From positions 1-14,061 of the forward strand of contig CAZIWJ010000071.1 of NCBI GenBank assembly GCA_964542855.1: 14,061 nt of DNA. The letters run 5' to 3'. Shown here piece by piece: positions 1 to 6,734 of the stretch (position 1 is its first letter; each line of letters starts with the position of its first letter). The position numbers were made by a program, and so were the translations under genes. The stretch comes from CAZIWJ01 sp964542855 (GTDB taxonomy: Bacteria > Bacteroidota > Bacteroidia > Cytophagales > Cyclobacteriaceae). Below the pieces are notes generated by a model. That model did no database searches and was not told the origin of the DNA. It saw nothing but the letters and a program-made list of their open reading frames with translations.

Positions 1-65
1 CGTTATTCACAAAATTTCTACCGCTTTATACTATTTTTGAATGAACCGCGGAATTGTATAAATAA

Positions 66-644
66 ATGAACCTTCGCACTGCGCAAAAGCAAAATAAATC
101 CTGGCTGCACATTATAAGTACCGGCAATCGGCAAAGTGCTTATGCCTTAAATGAACTGATGAACCATCAGAGCAAGCTGGAGTTCTTCGTTAACAATCAG
201 GATAACCAGGACAGCTGGAACAGCCAGGTGGCTGCACAGGAACCGGTATCGTGCGTGCGTTTAAACTACGAAGGAATTATTAGTGGAAATGCAGAAGTGA
301 TTTTCCCAAAAGCCAGTGCCAGGCAATTAATTGCTTTATTAACCCGCGAGCAAATCGATTCTCCCGATTTAAATACACTTAAAGCCGGTACGCTAACCGA
401 AATCGGAAATATTCTGATGAATGGTTTTATGGAATCGTTTGGTAAATACATCAGAACAGCTTTGCGCTCATCTATACCCGACTACCTGGAAGGTACACTG
501 GAAAATATCCATCAGAATGAAAAGGGTCGTATTATTTTTACCTGTTTAAACTGTTTTCAGGTTCCCGATACCGATGTGCAGGGTGAGTTGCTGTTCATTA
601 TGCGTTGCCGGCAACCTGACCAGTTGCACCGATTACTTCAATAA
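66..644 (+). CDS. CheC/CheX-family phosphatase-like protein
   Basis: Encodes 192 residues that resemble the CheC/CheX/FliY family, which dephosphorylates CheY-type receiver domains. The signature visible is ExxN followed 22 residues later by Pro: E112, N115 and P138. That matches the E-x2-N-x22-P part of the CheC consensus, but the usual Asp/Ser four residues before the Glu is Gly108. The N-terminal stretch around residues 13-34 (HIISTGNRQSAYALNELMNH) looks like the first CheC helix, where family members have a GxGNAATAL-like segment; the catalytic Glu/Asn do not line up there, so this half looks inactive. There is no signal peptide or membrane segment, so it should be cytosolic. The ATG at 66 follows an AT-rich stretch without a clear ribosome site. 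The gene ends 18 bases before a hybrid histidine kinase whose REC domain is a natural substrate. Family assignment is by motif only. Confidence 0.7.
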   Translation: MNLRTAQKQNKSWLHIISTGNRQSAYALNELMNHQSKLEFFVNNQDNQDSWNSQVAAQEPVSCVRLNYEGIISGNAEVIFPKASARQLIALLTREQIDSPDLNTLKAGTLTEIGNILMNGFMESFGKYIRTALRSSIPDYLEGTLENIHQNEKGRIIFTCLNCFQVPDTDVQGELLFIMRCRQPDQLHRLLQ

Positions 645-662
645 GCGTTCTACGGCAGTGAT

Positions 663-2738
663 ATGAAACAACCGGTTAATAAGAACATATTTCAAACTTA
701 CGATTACATTGCCCAGGGCACTTTTGTGCTCGATCGAACCTTCCGGGTAGTTTTCTGGAACCGCTCGCTTGAATTACAAACCGGATTCAATCGCGAGAAT
801 GTACTGAATAAGCGTATTTTCGACTTGTACCCTCACCTCAAGGCCCGGAAATACGTTAACCGGATCAACAGCATTTTCGCCGGTGGTGTACCTGCCGTGT
901 TTTCCCCCCAACTACATAAGTACTTTATTCCCTGTAAGCTTCCTAATCAGCAGTACCGCGTGCAGCATACTATCGTAACACCATTTTCCGATGGCGATGG
1001 CAGCTATTATGCTGTGTTTTCTATTCTCGATGTTACCGAAGAGAAAAAACTGATCGACTCGGAGAAAGAACTGAAAAACCACGCCCTGCAAGAAGTGCAG
1101 GAGCGCCTGGTAGCAGAAAAAAAACTGCGGCAGTCTGAAGCCGACCTCAAAGCAAGCCAGGAACGGTTAAACCTGGCCGTACTCGGGGCCGATATCGGTC
1201 TCTGGGACTGGAACATTACAGACGATTACCTCTACTTTAATGATAACCTGGCTTACCTGCTCGATTACTCTCCCGGCACCCTGGATTACTCCATCAGTGC
1301 TTTTAAAGGCCTGTGCCACCCCGGCTTTTTTAAACAGGTAAACAAGGCTTTTGCCGAGCACCATGGTGAGAAAACTGACCTCCTGAAGATTGATTTAAAG
1401 CTGAAATCTAACAAAGGACAATGGAAGTGGATGCAGATTACCGGTAAAATAACTGCCCGCAACAGTAGCGGCAAACCCATCAGGATTTCAGGTATACTTC
1501 AGGATATTTCTGAAGTAAAGAGTTACCAGCGCCAACTGATTCAGGAGAAAGATAAAGCAGAACAGGCATCTGTGGCTAAGGCCCAGTTTCTGTCGGCTAT
1601 GAGCCACGAAATACGTACGCCCATGAATGCCGTTATCGGCATGACTCATTATCTGTTGCAGGAAAAACCTCGTAAAGACCAGGTAGAAAACCTGAACGCC
1701 CTGAAATTCTCGGCCGAAAATTTGCTGGCCCTGATCAATGATATTCTCGACTTTTCCAAAATTGAAGCCGGCAAGGTTACTATCGAGAAAATTGAGTTTA
1801 ATCTCGATCAGTTGTTAAAAGGGTTATATCAGTCCTTTCTGTTAAAAGCCAGGGAAAAGAATATTGAATTGCTGTTCGAGCTTGACCAGCAACTGCCCAG
1901 GGTTATGGTAGGCGATCGGGTAAAGCTTATTCAAATTTTATCGAACCTCATCAGCAACGCCATTAAATTTACCGAAACGGGTGAAGTTCAGGTGAAGGTT
2001 GCCCAGGCAGCAACCAAAACGGTACCGGATTCGCCAACTTCTACCATACCCGTATGTTTTGAGGTTAAGGATACTGGCATTGGTATAGCGCCGAATAAAC
2101 TGCAAACTATTTTCGAGAGCTTTACCCAGGGCAGTTCAGAAACCACGCGGGTGTACGGAGGAACCGGCCTGGGCCTAACCATTTCCCGGCACCTGCTCGA
2201 GATCCAGCAAAGCGAAATTCACGTAGACAGTGTAGAGGGAGAAGGCTCCCGCTTTTATTTTACACTTCACTTTAGGGTGGCCGATTCTACCCCGGCAGCC
2301 AGCCCAACGCCTGGCAAGCAGCAGGAGCCTCCCCAGGAAAACCTCGGGGGTGTTTCCATATTGCTGGTTGAAGACAATCAGATGAATATTATGGTGGCCA
2401 AACGGTTCCTGAAAAAATGGGGCGCCAGGATCGATACAGCCGGCAATGGTGCTGAAGCAGTTGAGAAGGTTCAGCAGGCTCGTTATGATATTATACTCAT
2501 GGATATCCAGATGCCCGTTATGGACGGCTACGAGGCAACCCGAAACATCAGAAAACTTAAGGGCAATCAGTATCAAAAACTTCCTATCGTGGCCCTTACG
2601 GCTTCAGCACTGATCGATAAAAAGGATGTCGCACTAGAAGCCGGCATGAATGACTTTCTCACTAAACCTTTTGTGCCCGAACGCCTTTTTTCTGTTATAC
2701 ACTCGCTTACTACGCAAGCACTAACCGGTACTACATAA
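663..2738 (+). CDS. Soluble hybrid sensor histidine kinase (PAS-PAS-HisKA-HATPase-REC)
   Basis: The 691-residue protein has a PAS domain at about 10-125, a charged coiled coil at about 126-170, and a second PAS with PAC tail at about 168-288. A HisKA domain follows, with the phospho-acceptor H315 in SAMSHEIRTPMN. The ATPase domain shows N box N432 (NLISNAIKFTE), G1 D470-TGIG and G2 GGTGLGL (499-505). A low-complexity Pro/Ser/Gln linker (about 540-560) leads to a REC domain with E570/D571, phospho-acceptor D614 (LMDIQMPVMDG), T646 and K668 (LTKPF). All catalytic residues of both modules are present. No transmembrane segment is seen, so it senses a cytosolic signal, probably through PAS ligands or redox. 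There is no HPt domain, so phosphate leaving D614 needs a separate partner. It lies 18 bases after the CheC-like gene and is probably co-transcribed with it. The stimulus and target are unknown. Confidence 0.95.
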   Translation: MKQPVNKNIFQTYDYIAQGTFVLDRTFRVVFWNRSLELQTGFNRENVLNKRIFDLYPHLKARKYVNRINSIFAGGVPAVFSPQLHKYFIPCKLPNQQYRVQHTIVTPFSDGDGSYYAVFSILDVTEEKKLIDSEKELKNHALQEVQERLVAEKKLRQSEADLKASQERLNLAVLGADIGLWDWNITDDYLYFNDNLAYLLDYSPGTLDYSISAFKGLCHPGFFKQVNKAFAEHHGEKTDLLKIDLKLKSNKGQWKWMQITGKITARNSSGKPIRISGILQDISEVKSYQRQLIQEKDKAEQASVAKAQFLSAMSHEIRTPMNAVIGMTHYLLQEKPRKDQVENLNALKFSAENLLALINDILDFSKIEAGKVTIEKIEFNLDQLLKGLYQSFLLKAREKNIELLFELDQQLPRVMVGDRVKLIQILSNLISNAIKFTETGEVQVKVAQAATKTVPDSPTSTIPVCFEVKDTGIGIAPNKLQTIFESFTQGSSETTRVYGGTGLGLTISRHLLEIQQSEIHVDSVEGEGSRFYFTLHFRVADSTPAASPTPGKQQEPPQENLGGVSILLVEDNQMNIMVAKRFLKKWGARIDTAGNGAEAVEKVQQARYDIILMDIQMPVMDGYEATRNIRKLKGNQYQKLPIVALTASALIDKKDVALEAGMNDFLTKPFVPERLFSVIHSLTTQALTGTT

Positions 2739-2826
2739 CACCCGGGCTTAATTAACCACTAGCGCAAAAATTTACTTGTGGTGCTACAAAGCATTACATA
2801 ACATATTGTATTAGTTCACTAAAATA

Positions 2827-3918
2827 CTAACACAACTTCACGTAGCTTCCCAGCCACTTTATGTAATGATTGTGCCTGTCCAGTACCTCCTGCACTTTTT
2901 TATCCTGGTAGTGCCCTTCAAAATCGATTAAAAACCAGTAGCTGAATTCCCTGACCCCCTTGGTTGGCCGGCTTTCAATTTTGGTAAGGTTAATTTTCCG
3001 CTGGTAAAAATCCTGGAGAAAATTAGCCAGGCTGCCCGGCTTTTCTGTATCAGGAATTTTGGCTAGGATTGAAGTTTTATCCGCTCCGCTTTGCTGGTTA
3101 ATAAACTCTTTGCTGATAATTAGGAAGCGGGTCTGATTCTGGGAAGAGTTTTCAATATTATCGAACATAACCGGCAGCCGATGCTCCTGGGCAGCAATGT
3201 GTGAACAGATTGCTGCACTTTCCGGGTCCTCCGCCGCCATAATGGCCGCTCTGGAGGTGGAATTTACCGGGATCATTTCGTAGGTATCGTCGCGGAAATA
3301 CTCGTAAATAAATTTTCGACACTGGGCAAAGGCAATGTCTTTTGAGTAAATACGCTTGATATTCAGTAAATCCGACGACAGGCTGGCAAAGGCAAAATGA
3401 ATATCGAGCGGTATTTCAGCTACAATGTGAATATCGTATTCCGCCAGGCAATCAACGGTATCGGGCACCGAGCCTTCCTGATTATTTTCAATCGGCACAA
3501 TACCAAACCGGACCCGGTTTGTTGACACGGCCTCAAATACCGCCGGAATGGTTCCCAGGGGCAGGTATTCACTCATTGCCCCGAACCGCGATTCGGCCGC
3601 CTGGTGCGAAAAGCTTCCAATTGGCCCCAGGTAGGATACTTTTTCCGGTAACTCCAGGTTACGGCTTACAGCGAATATTTCCAGAAAAATAGCCTCAATC
3701 GCATGATCGGTCAGCAAACCATTGTTGGCCAGCTTCAGCCGGTCGAGGATGTGTTTCTCCCGCTCCGGACGGTAAATCACCGTTTTGTTCAGTTTTTTTA
3801 GTTTACCCACCTCACGAACCACTTCCATTCGTTTGTTCAGCAACTCGAGCAACTGGTCGTCCAGTGAATTAATCTGCGCTCGTAAATTATTCAGATCGGC
3901 TGTTTTTGAACCACTCAT
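2827..3918 (-). CDS. pheA: Bifunctional chorismate mutase/prephenate dehydratase (P-protein)
   Basis: Converts chorismate to prephenate and then to phenylpyruvate, committing carbon to phenylalanine. Residues about 8-90 form an AroQ-type chorismate mutase: R13, R30, K41, R53 and E54 have the spacing of E. coli R11, R28, K39, R51 and E52. Residues about 93-270 are prephenate dehydratase, with YLGPIGSFSHQAA (96-108), IENNQEGSVPDT (143-154) and the catalytic T263-R264-F265 motif. An ACT domain at about 282-360 carries ESRP (315-318) and PGSL (294-297), the phenylalanine-binding signatures, so feedback inhibition by Phe is expected. At 363 residues it has normal length for the fused enzyme. The ATG at 3918 is supported by GGAG seven bases upstream. 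It converges on the hybrid kinase gene across 88 bases. The upstream DNA contains several inverted repeats and an out-of-frame 15-codon reading frame overlapping the start. Confidence 0.95.
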   Translation of the reverse strand: MSGSKTADLNNLRAQINSLDDQLLELLNKRMEVVREVGKLKKLNKTVIYRPEREKHILDRLKLANNGLLTDHAIEAIFLEIFAVSRNLELPEKVSYLGPIGSFSHQAAESRFGAMSEYLPLGTIPAVFEAVSTNRVRFGIVPIENNQEGSVPDTVDCLAEYDIHIVAEIPLDIHFAFASLSSDLLNIKRIYSKDIAFAQCRKFIYEYFRDDTYEMIPVNSTSRAAIMAAEDPESAAICSHIAAQEHRLPVMFDNIENSSQNQTRFLIISKEFINQQSGADKTSILAKIPDTEKPGSLANFLQDFYQRKINLTKIESRPTKGVREFSYWFLIDFEGHYQDKKVQEVLDRHNHYIKWLGSYVKLC

Positions 3919-4038
3919 AATCAGGCTCCGTCATATTGCTTTGTCCTAAAGTGTAATATACCTGCTTTCCGGAAAAGAGGAAAGTTTTACCGAATATTGC
4001 TCCTTTGTTCTTGCTGTTTTCAGCCGGTATCTTCTTAA

Positions 4039-4055
4039 CAGGTATTTATTACCTG
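4039..4055. repeat. Perfect inverted repeat, stem CAGGTA/TACCTG
   Basis: CAGGTA-TTTAT-TACCTG forms a 6-base stem with a 5-base loop. It lies about 120 bases upstream of the pheA start on the transcribed minus strand, and 22 bases from a second hairpin. It may be part of the pheA leader or an operator. No T tract follows. Confidence 0.5.
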
Positions 4056-4077
4056 CCTGAAATATGAGCATTCGGGA

Positions 4078-4093
4078 CGGGTTTAATAACCCG
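4078..4093. repeat. Perfect inverted repeat CGGGTT-TAAT-AACCCG
   Basis: A 6-base perfect stem with a 4-base loop, upstream of pheA. Its core resembles other intergenic CGGG(C)TTAAT elements in this window at about 2741, 4159, 8565 and 13856. Role unknown. Confidence 0.5.
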
Positions 4094-4259
4094 CGAGCGA
4101 GAGTAAGTAACGGGTGTATTTTTTATGGGTTCATTCGAAGCAGGGCGGAGATGAAATGCCCGGGCTTAACTTAAAATGTATTAGAAAATGAGGTGGGGCC
4201 CGGGCAAACCCGGAACCCAGTGGCAATGCCCCCTGTTCGTTCCTGGTATTTTCTAGTTT

Positions 4260-4274
4260 ATTATCCTGGATAAT
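4260..4274. repeat. 15-base odd-centred palindrome ATTATCC-T-GGATAAT
   Basis: A perfect 7+1+7 dyad 10 bases beyond the stop codon of the DUF547 gene. With a single-base centre it cannot fold fully as RNA, so it looks more like a protein-binding site than a terminator, or it is chance in AT-rich DNA. Confidence 0.35.
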
Positions 4275-4284
4275 TTCGGATGTT

Positions 4285-5058
4285 CTAGTCCTGTAAGCTC
4301 ACCACCTCCGAAGCCGGGCGGTCGTTTAACTCCCAGTTGTACTCCAGGTGGTCAATATCAGTATTTTCCGAAATCTGCGTATCCGAATACTGGTTAATGA
4401 AATTAACCAGGGTGCCGTTTTTGGTAAAGTCGCCGGTAAACCACTTGAAAATTTTCGAGAGGTAGGCCTGTTCTTTATTGATCTGGTTTCGGTACGGGTC
4501 ATTGATGAATGCCCGCGCCTGCCGGGTGAGCTGGGCCTCCAGTTTCACGGGCTGAAAGGCCTCGTTTAAAAGCACCGGACAGGAAATCGATGCGCAGTTT
4601 ATTGCAAAATGAATGCGCGGCTCATTGAATTCTTTTCGCAGTATGCCGTGCTCTATTTCGTCCAGGCTGCGTTCTTCCCCATCGATGGAAAAAAACGCCA
4701 GGTGCCATACGTCGCGGATGAATGGAATTTTTAACCCTGGCTGCAAATCCTGTATGCTTTCTACCGGGTAGTTATCCAGAATCAGTTTTACCGTAGCAGC
4801 ATTGTACGTATTGATCCAAAAGGCCAGCTTCTCTTCCCGGCTCCAGCCTGGCTGCGGTGGGTTCCGGTTTAACAGGTCGAGGTAGGCGTCTACCTGTTCT
4901 TTCTCCGACACGAACCCTTCGTAATTCACGGCACCGTTGTCGCTCACGTATTTCTTCAATACTTTATCCCACTGCTGGTGCGACGGGCGGCCTGTCATTT
5001 CCTGAGCAAATGACGGACTGCTCAGGATAATAAAAAGGAACAAGGCTATTTTTTTCAT
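4285..5058 (-). CDS. Secreted DUF547 domain protein
   Basis: The 257-residue product begins with a typical Sec signal peptide: MKK, a hydrophobic core, and a probable cleavage after SFA at residue 18. The mature protein should therefore be periplasmic or secreted. The DUF547 domain spans about 28-225. Its recognisable conserved blocks are EEKLAFWINTYNAATVKLIL (75-94), the E136-H137 pair in EIEHGILR, and HFAINCASISCPVLL (150-164) with C155 and C160. This combination of a Glu-His pair and a Cys-x4-Cys suggests a catalytic or metal/disulfide site, but to my knowledge the function of the family is not established. There is no lipobox or C-terminal sorting signal. The start at 5058 is chosen because the signal peptide begins there; the ribosome site is weak. 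It sits 137 bases downstream of serS in the same direction, with structured DNA between them. Confidence 0.85.
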   Translation of the reverse strand: MKKIALFLFIILSSPSFAQEMTGRPSHQQWDKVLKKYVSDNGAVNYEGFVSEKEQVDAYLDLLNRNPPQPGWSREEKLAFWINTYNAATVKLILDNYPVESIQDLQPGLKIPFIRDVWHLAFFSIDGEERSLDEIEHGILRKEFNEPRIHFAINCASISCPVLLNEAFQPVKLEAQLTRQARAFINDPYRNQINKEQAYLSKIFKWFTGDFTKNGTLVNFINQYSDTQISENTDIDHLEYNWELNDRPASEVVSLQD

Positions 5059-5102
5059 GGTCCACTAGTATTGGTTACCTGCTATCACGTGGGCCCGCTG
5101 CA

Positions 5103-5172
5103 ACAGGTTTGTCGGTAGCCTTACAAAGCCGGTAATTATCCGACAGATAACCAGGTTCTCATAGAAACCTGT
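5103..5172 (-). repeat. Overlapping inverted repeats in the DUF547 leader
   Basis: On the minus strand this interval can form a hairpin CAGGTT/AACCTG (5152-5157 with 5166-5171, 8-base loop) and a second stem TGTCGG/CCGACA (5110-5115 with 5140-5145). The same 5' arm of the transcript (ACAGGTTT, complement of 5165-5172) can instead pair with the complement of 5103-5110. The two pairings of that arm exclude each other, as in attenuator-like leaders. It could also simply be the serS 3' end. No U tract follows either stem. Confidence 0.45.
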
Positions 5173-5195
5173 CGTTTGGCACGCCTGGATGCCCT

Positions 5196-6473
5196 CTACA
5201 CATTAATTGTATCGAACCGGGTATACTTACGCAGCACCTCGGGGATATGGATTTGCTCGCCATCCTGGTTATTTTCCAAAATGGCCGCCAGGATACGTGG
5301 CAAGGCCAGTGCACTCCCATTTAGCGTATGGGCTAGCTGCGGCTTATTGTTCTCATCGCGGTAACGCAGCTTCAACCGGTTACTCTGGTAGGTTTCAAAG
5401 TTACTCACTGAACTTACTTCCAGCCATTGCTCCTGGGCAGCAGAGTATACCTCGAAGTCGTAAGTCAGCGCAGCAGTAAAGCCCATATCCCCACCGCACA
5501 GCCGGAGCAAACGATAAGGCAGCTCCAGGCTTTTCAACAGGGTACGAACGTGCGCTGTCATTTCCTCCAGCGTTTCGTACGATTTATCCGGATGCTGTAC
5601 CTGTACTATCTCTACCTTGTCGAACTGGTGGAGCCGGTTCAGCCCCCGCACGTGGGCCCCCCAGTTCCCAGCCTCGCGACGAAAGCAAGGGGTGTAGCCC
5701 GCATGTTTAATAGGCAAGTCTTCTTTTTTTACAATTTCGTTGCGGTATATATTGGTAATGGGTACCTCTGCTGTAGGAATCAGGAATAACCCATCGGCCG
5801 TAACTTCGTACATCTGCCCTTCCTTGTCGGGAAGCTGCCCGGTTCCCAGGCCAGACTCTTCATTTACCAGCAGCGGTGGTATCACTTCCTGGTAACCGGC
5901 TTCTTCGGCACGATCGAGAAAATAATTAATGAGCGCCCGCTGTAACCGCGCTCCTTTGCCCTTGTATACCGGGAAACCGGCACCGGTTATTTTATTCCCC
6001 AGTTCAAAGTCGATTAGGTTAAACTTTTTAATCAGTTCCCAGTGCGGTAAGGCGTCCTCTGCCAGTTCAGGCACTGTACCTGCGCTTTCAATTTCCTCGT
6101 TGTCGTCGCTGTTTTTTCCTGCCGATACAACGGCATGCGGAACATTAGGTGTATTATATAGTAAGGTATTTAATTCCTGTTCAGCTGCCCGCAGTTGCTC
6201 GGTAAGAGTTTTGCTTGCCTCCTTTAATTCACTGGTTCGGGCCTTCGCCGCCTCGGCCGCTTCTTTATTTCCGGCTTTCATCAACTTCCCGATTTCCTTG
6301 GCCGCCGTGTTAGAAGCTGCCAGCACTTCATCGAGTTTAAGCTGCGTGCTACGCCGGGTCTGGTCAACGTCAAGAATTTGCTGAACAACTTGTTCTGGTT
6401 CACTGATATTCCGCTTCCTCAGGCCTTCAACTACGTGTTCCGGTTCGGCCTTTATTCGGGCTACTTGTAACAT
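5196..6473 (-). CDS. serS: Seryl-tRNA synthetase
   Basis: Cytosolic class II aminoacyl-tRNA synthetase that charges tRNA-Ser (and tRNA-Sec where present) with serine. The 425 residues match the usual family length. Residues 1-110 form the tRNA-binding antiparallel coiled coil, rich in Ala/Glu/Lys. The catalytic core shows the TAEVP serine-pocket segment (234-238). Motif 2 lies at about 262-288, with R265, R266 and R277 in CFRREAGN...VRGLNR.HQFDKVE, and motif 3 at 384-398 is LNGSALALPRILAAILE with R393. The ATG at 6473 gives the standard N-terminus (MLQVARIKAEPEHVVEGL); no strong ribosome site precedes it, as is common in Bacteroidota. It is transcribed divergently from rho across 261 bases and may continue into the DUF547 gene. 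Confidence 0.97.
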   Translation of the reverse strand: MLQVARIKAEPEHVVEGLRKRNISEPEQVVQQILDVDQTRRSTQLKLDEVLAASNTAAKEIGKLMKAGNKEAAEAAKARTSELKEASKTLTEQLRAAEQELNTLLYNTPNVPHAVVSAGKNSDDNEEIESAGTVPELAEDALPHWELIKKFNLIDFELGNKITGAGFPVYKGKGARLQRALINYFLDRAEEAGYQEVIPPLLVNEESGLGTGQLPDKEGQMYEVTADGLFLIPTAEVPITNIYRNEIVKKEDLPIKHAGYTPCFRREAGNWGAHVRGLNRLHQFDKVEIVQVQHPDKSYETLEEMTAHVRTLLKSLELPYRLLRLCGGDMGFTAALTYDFEVYSAAQEQWLEVSSVSNFETYQSNRLKLRYRDENNKPQLAHTLNGSALALPRILAAILENNQDGEQIHIPEVLRKYTRFDTINV

Positions 6474-6574
6474 GATTAGGGTATTTTATTCTGCTGCTAA
6501 ATTAGTTTAAAAAATGTGAAGTGGGCACTAGATAACATGAAGTAAGTTTTTTCCGTTAAAATTCCTTACATTAA

Positions 6575-6606
6575 TTTGTATATCAATACTAACTATTCTA
6601 TAATTG
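6575..6606 (+). promoter_or_regulatory. Candidate Bacteroidota-type promoter for rho
   Basis: TTTG at 6575-6578 and TATAATTG at 6599-6606 are separated by 20 bases. This fits the Bacteroidota primary sigma pattern TTTG-N(19-21)-TAnnTTTG, with one mismatch in the -7 box. It would give rho an untranslated leader of roughly 120 bases. That leader contains AAAACA/TGTTTT and ATCTG/CAGAT arms that overlap and could form alternative weak hairpins. Confidence 0.55.
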
Positions 6607-6734
6607 CAGCATCTGTTTAAAACACATCAGATTGTTTTAGCATCTTGCTGACAACATAACGGTTACACTTTTAGCATTCCGTTTTTTCATTCTGTTTATT
6701 CACAGCATATCCATTTTACTTTATCACGCATTAC

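Larger units (their letters stand above)
3919..4284. other. Non-coding interval between DUF547 gene and pheA, rich in dyads
   Basis: No convincing gene is present in these 366 bases. As both flanking genes read on the minus strand, the interval should contain the end of the DUF547 transcript and the leader or promoter of pheA. I see a perfect 10-base palindrome TTTCCGGAAA at 3966-3975, two hairpins at 4039-4055 and 4078-4093, CCGGG-CAAA-CCCGG at about 4200-4213, and an odd-centred dyad at 4260-4274. None is followed by a good T run on the minus strand, so I cannot call an intrinsic terminator. Confidence 0.6.

Noticed and set aside
1..69. A plus-strand frame open from base 1 to a TGA at 67-69 that overlaps the ATG of the CheC-like gene, as if an upstream gene ended here.
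   Set aside because: Only 22 codons are visible, the residues match no family I know, and the other two frames are also open for 12-13 codons, so it cannot be told from chance.
2739..2826. ACCAC/GTGGT arms between the hybrid kinase and pheA, considered as a bidirectional terminator.
   Set aside because: The stem is only five bases with a long loop and there is no T tract on either side.
3887..3934. A 15-codon minus-strand reading frame (MTEPDYEWFKNSRSE) starting just before pheA and overlapping its start, considered as a leader peptide.
   Set aside because: It has one Phe and one Tyr only, no ribosome site of its own, and no attenuator hairpin follows; it overlaps the pheA coding sequence instead of preceding it.
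5207..6384. Plus-strand frames of 90-151 codons opposite serS.
   Set aside because: They are antisense shadows of a clear serS coding sequence and have compositions expected from its reverse complement.
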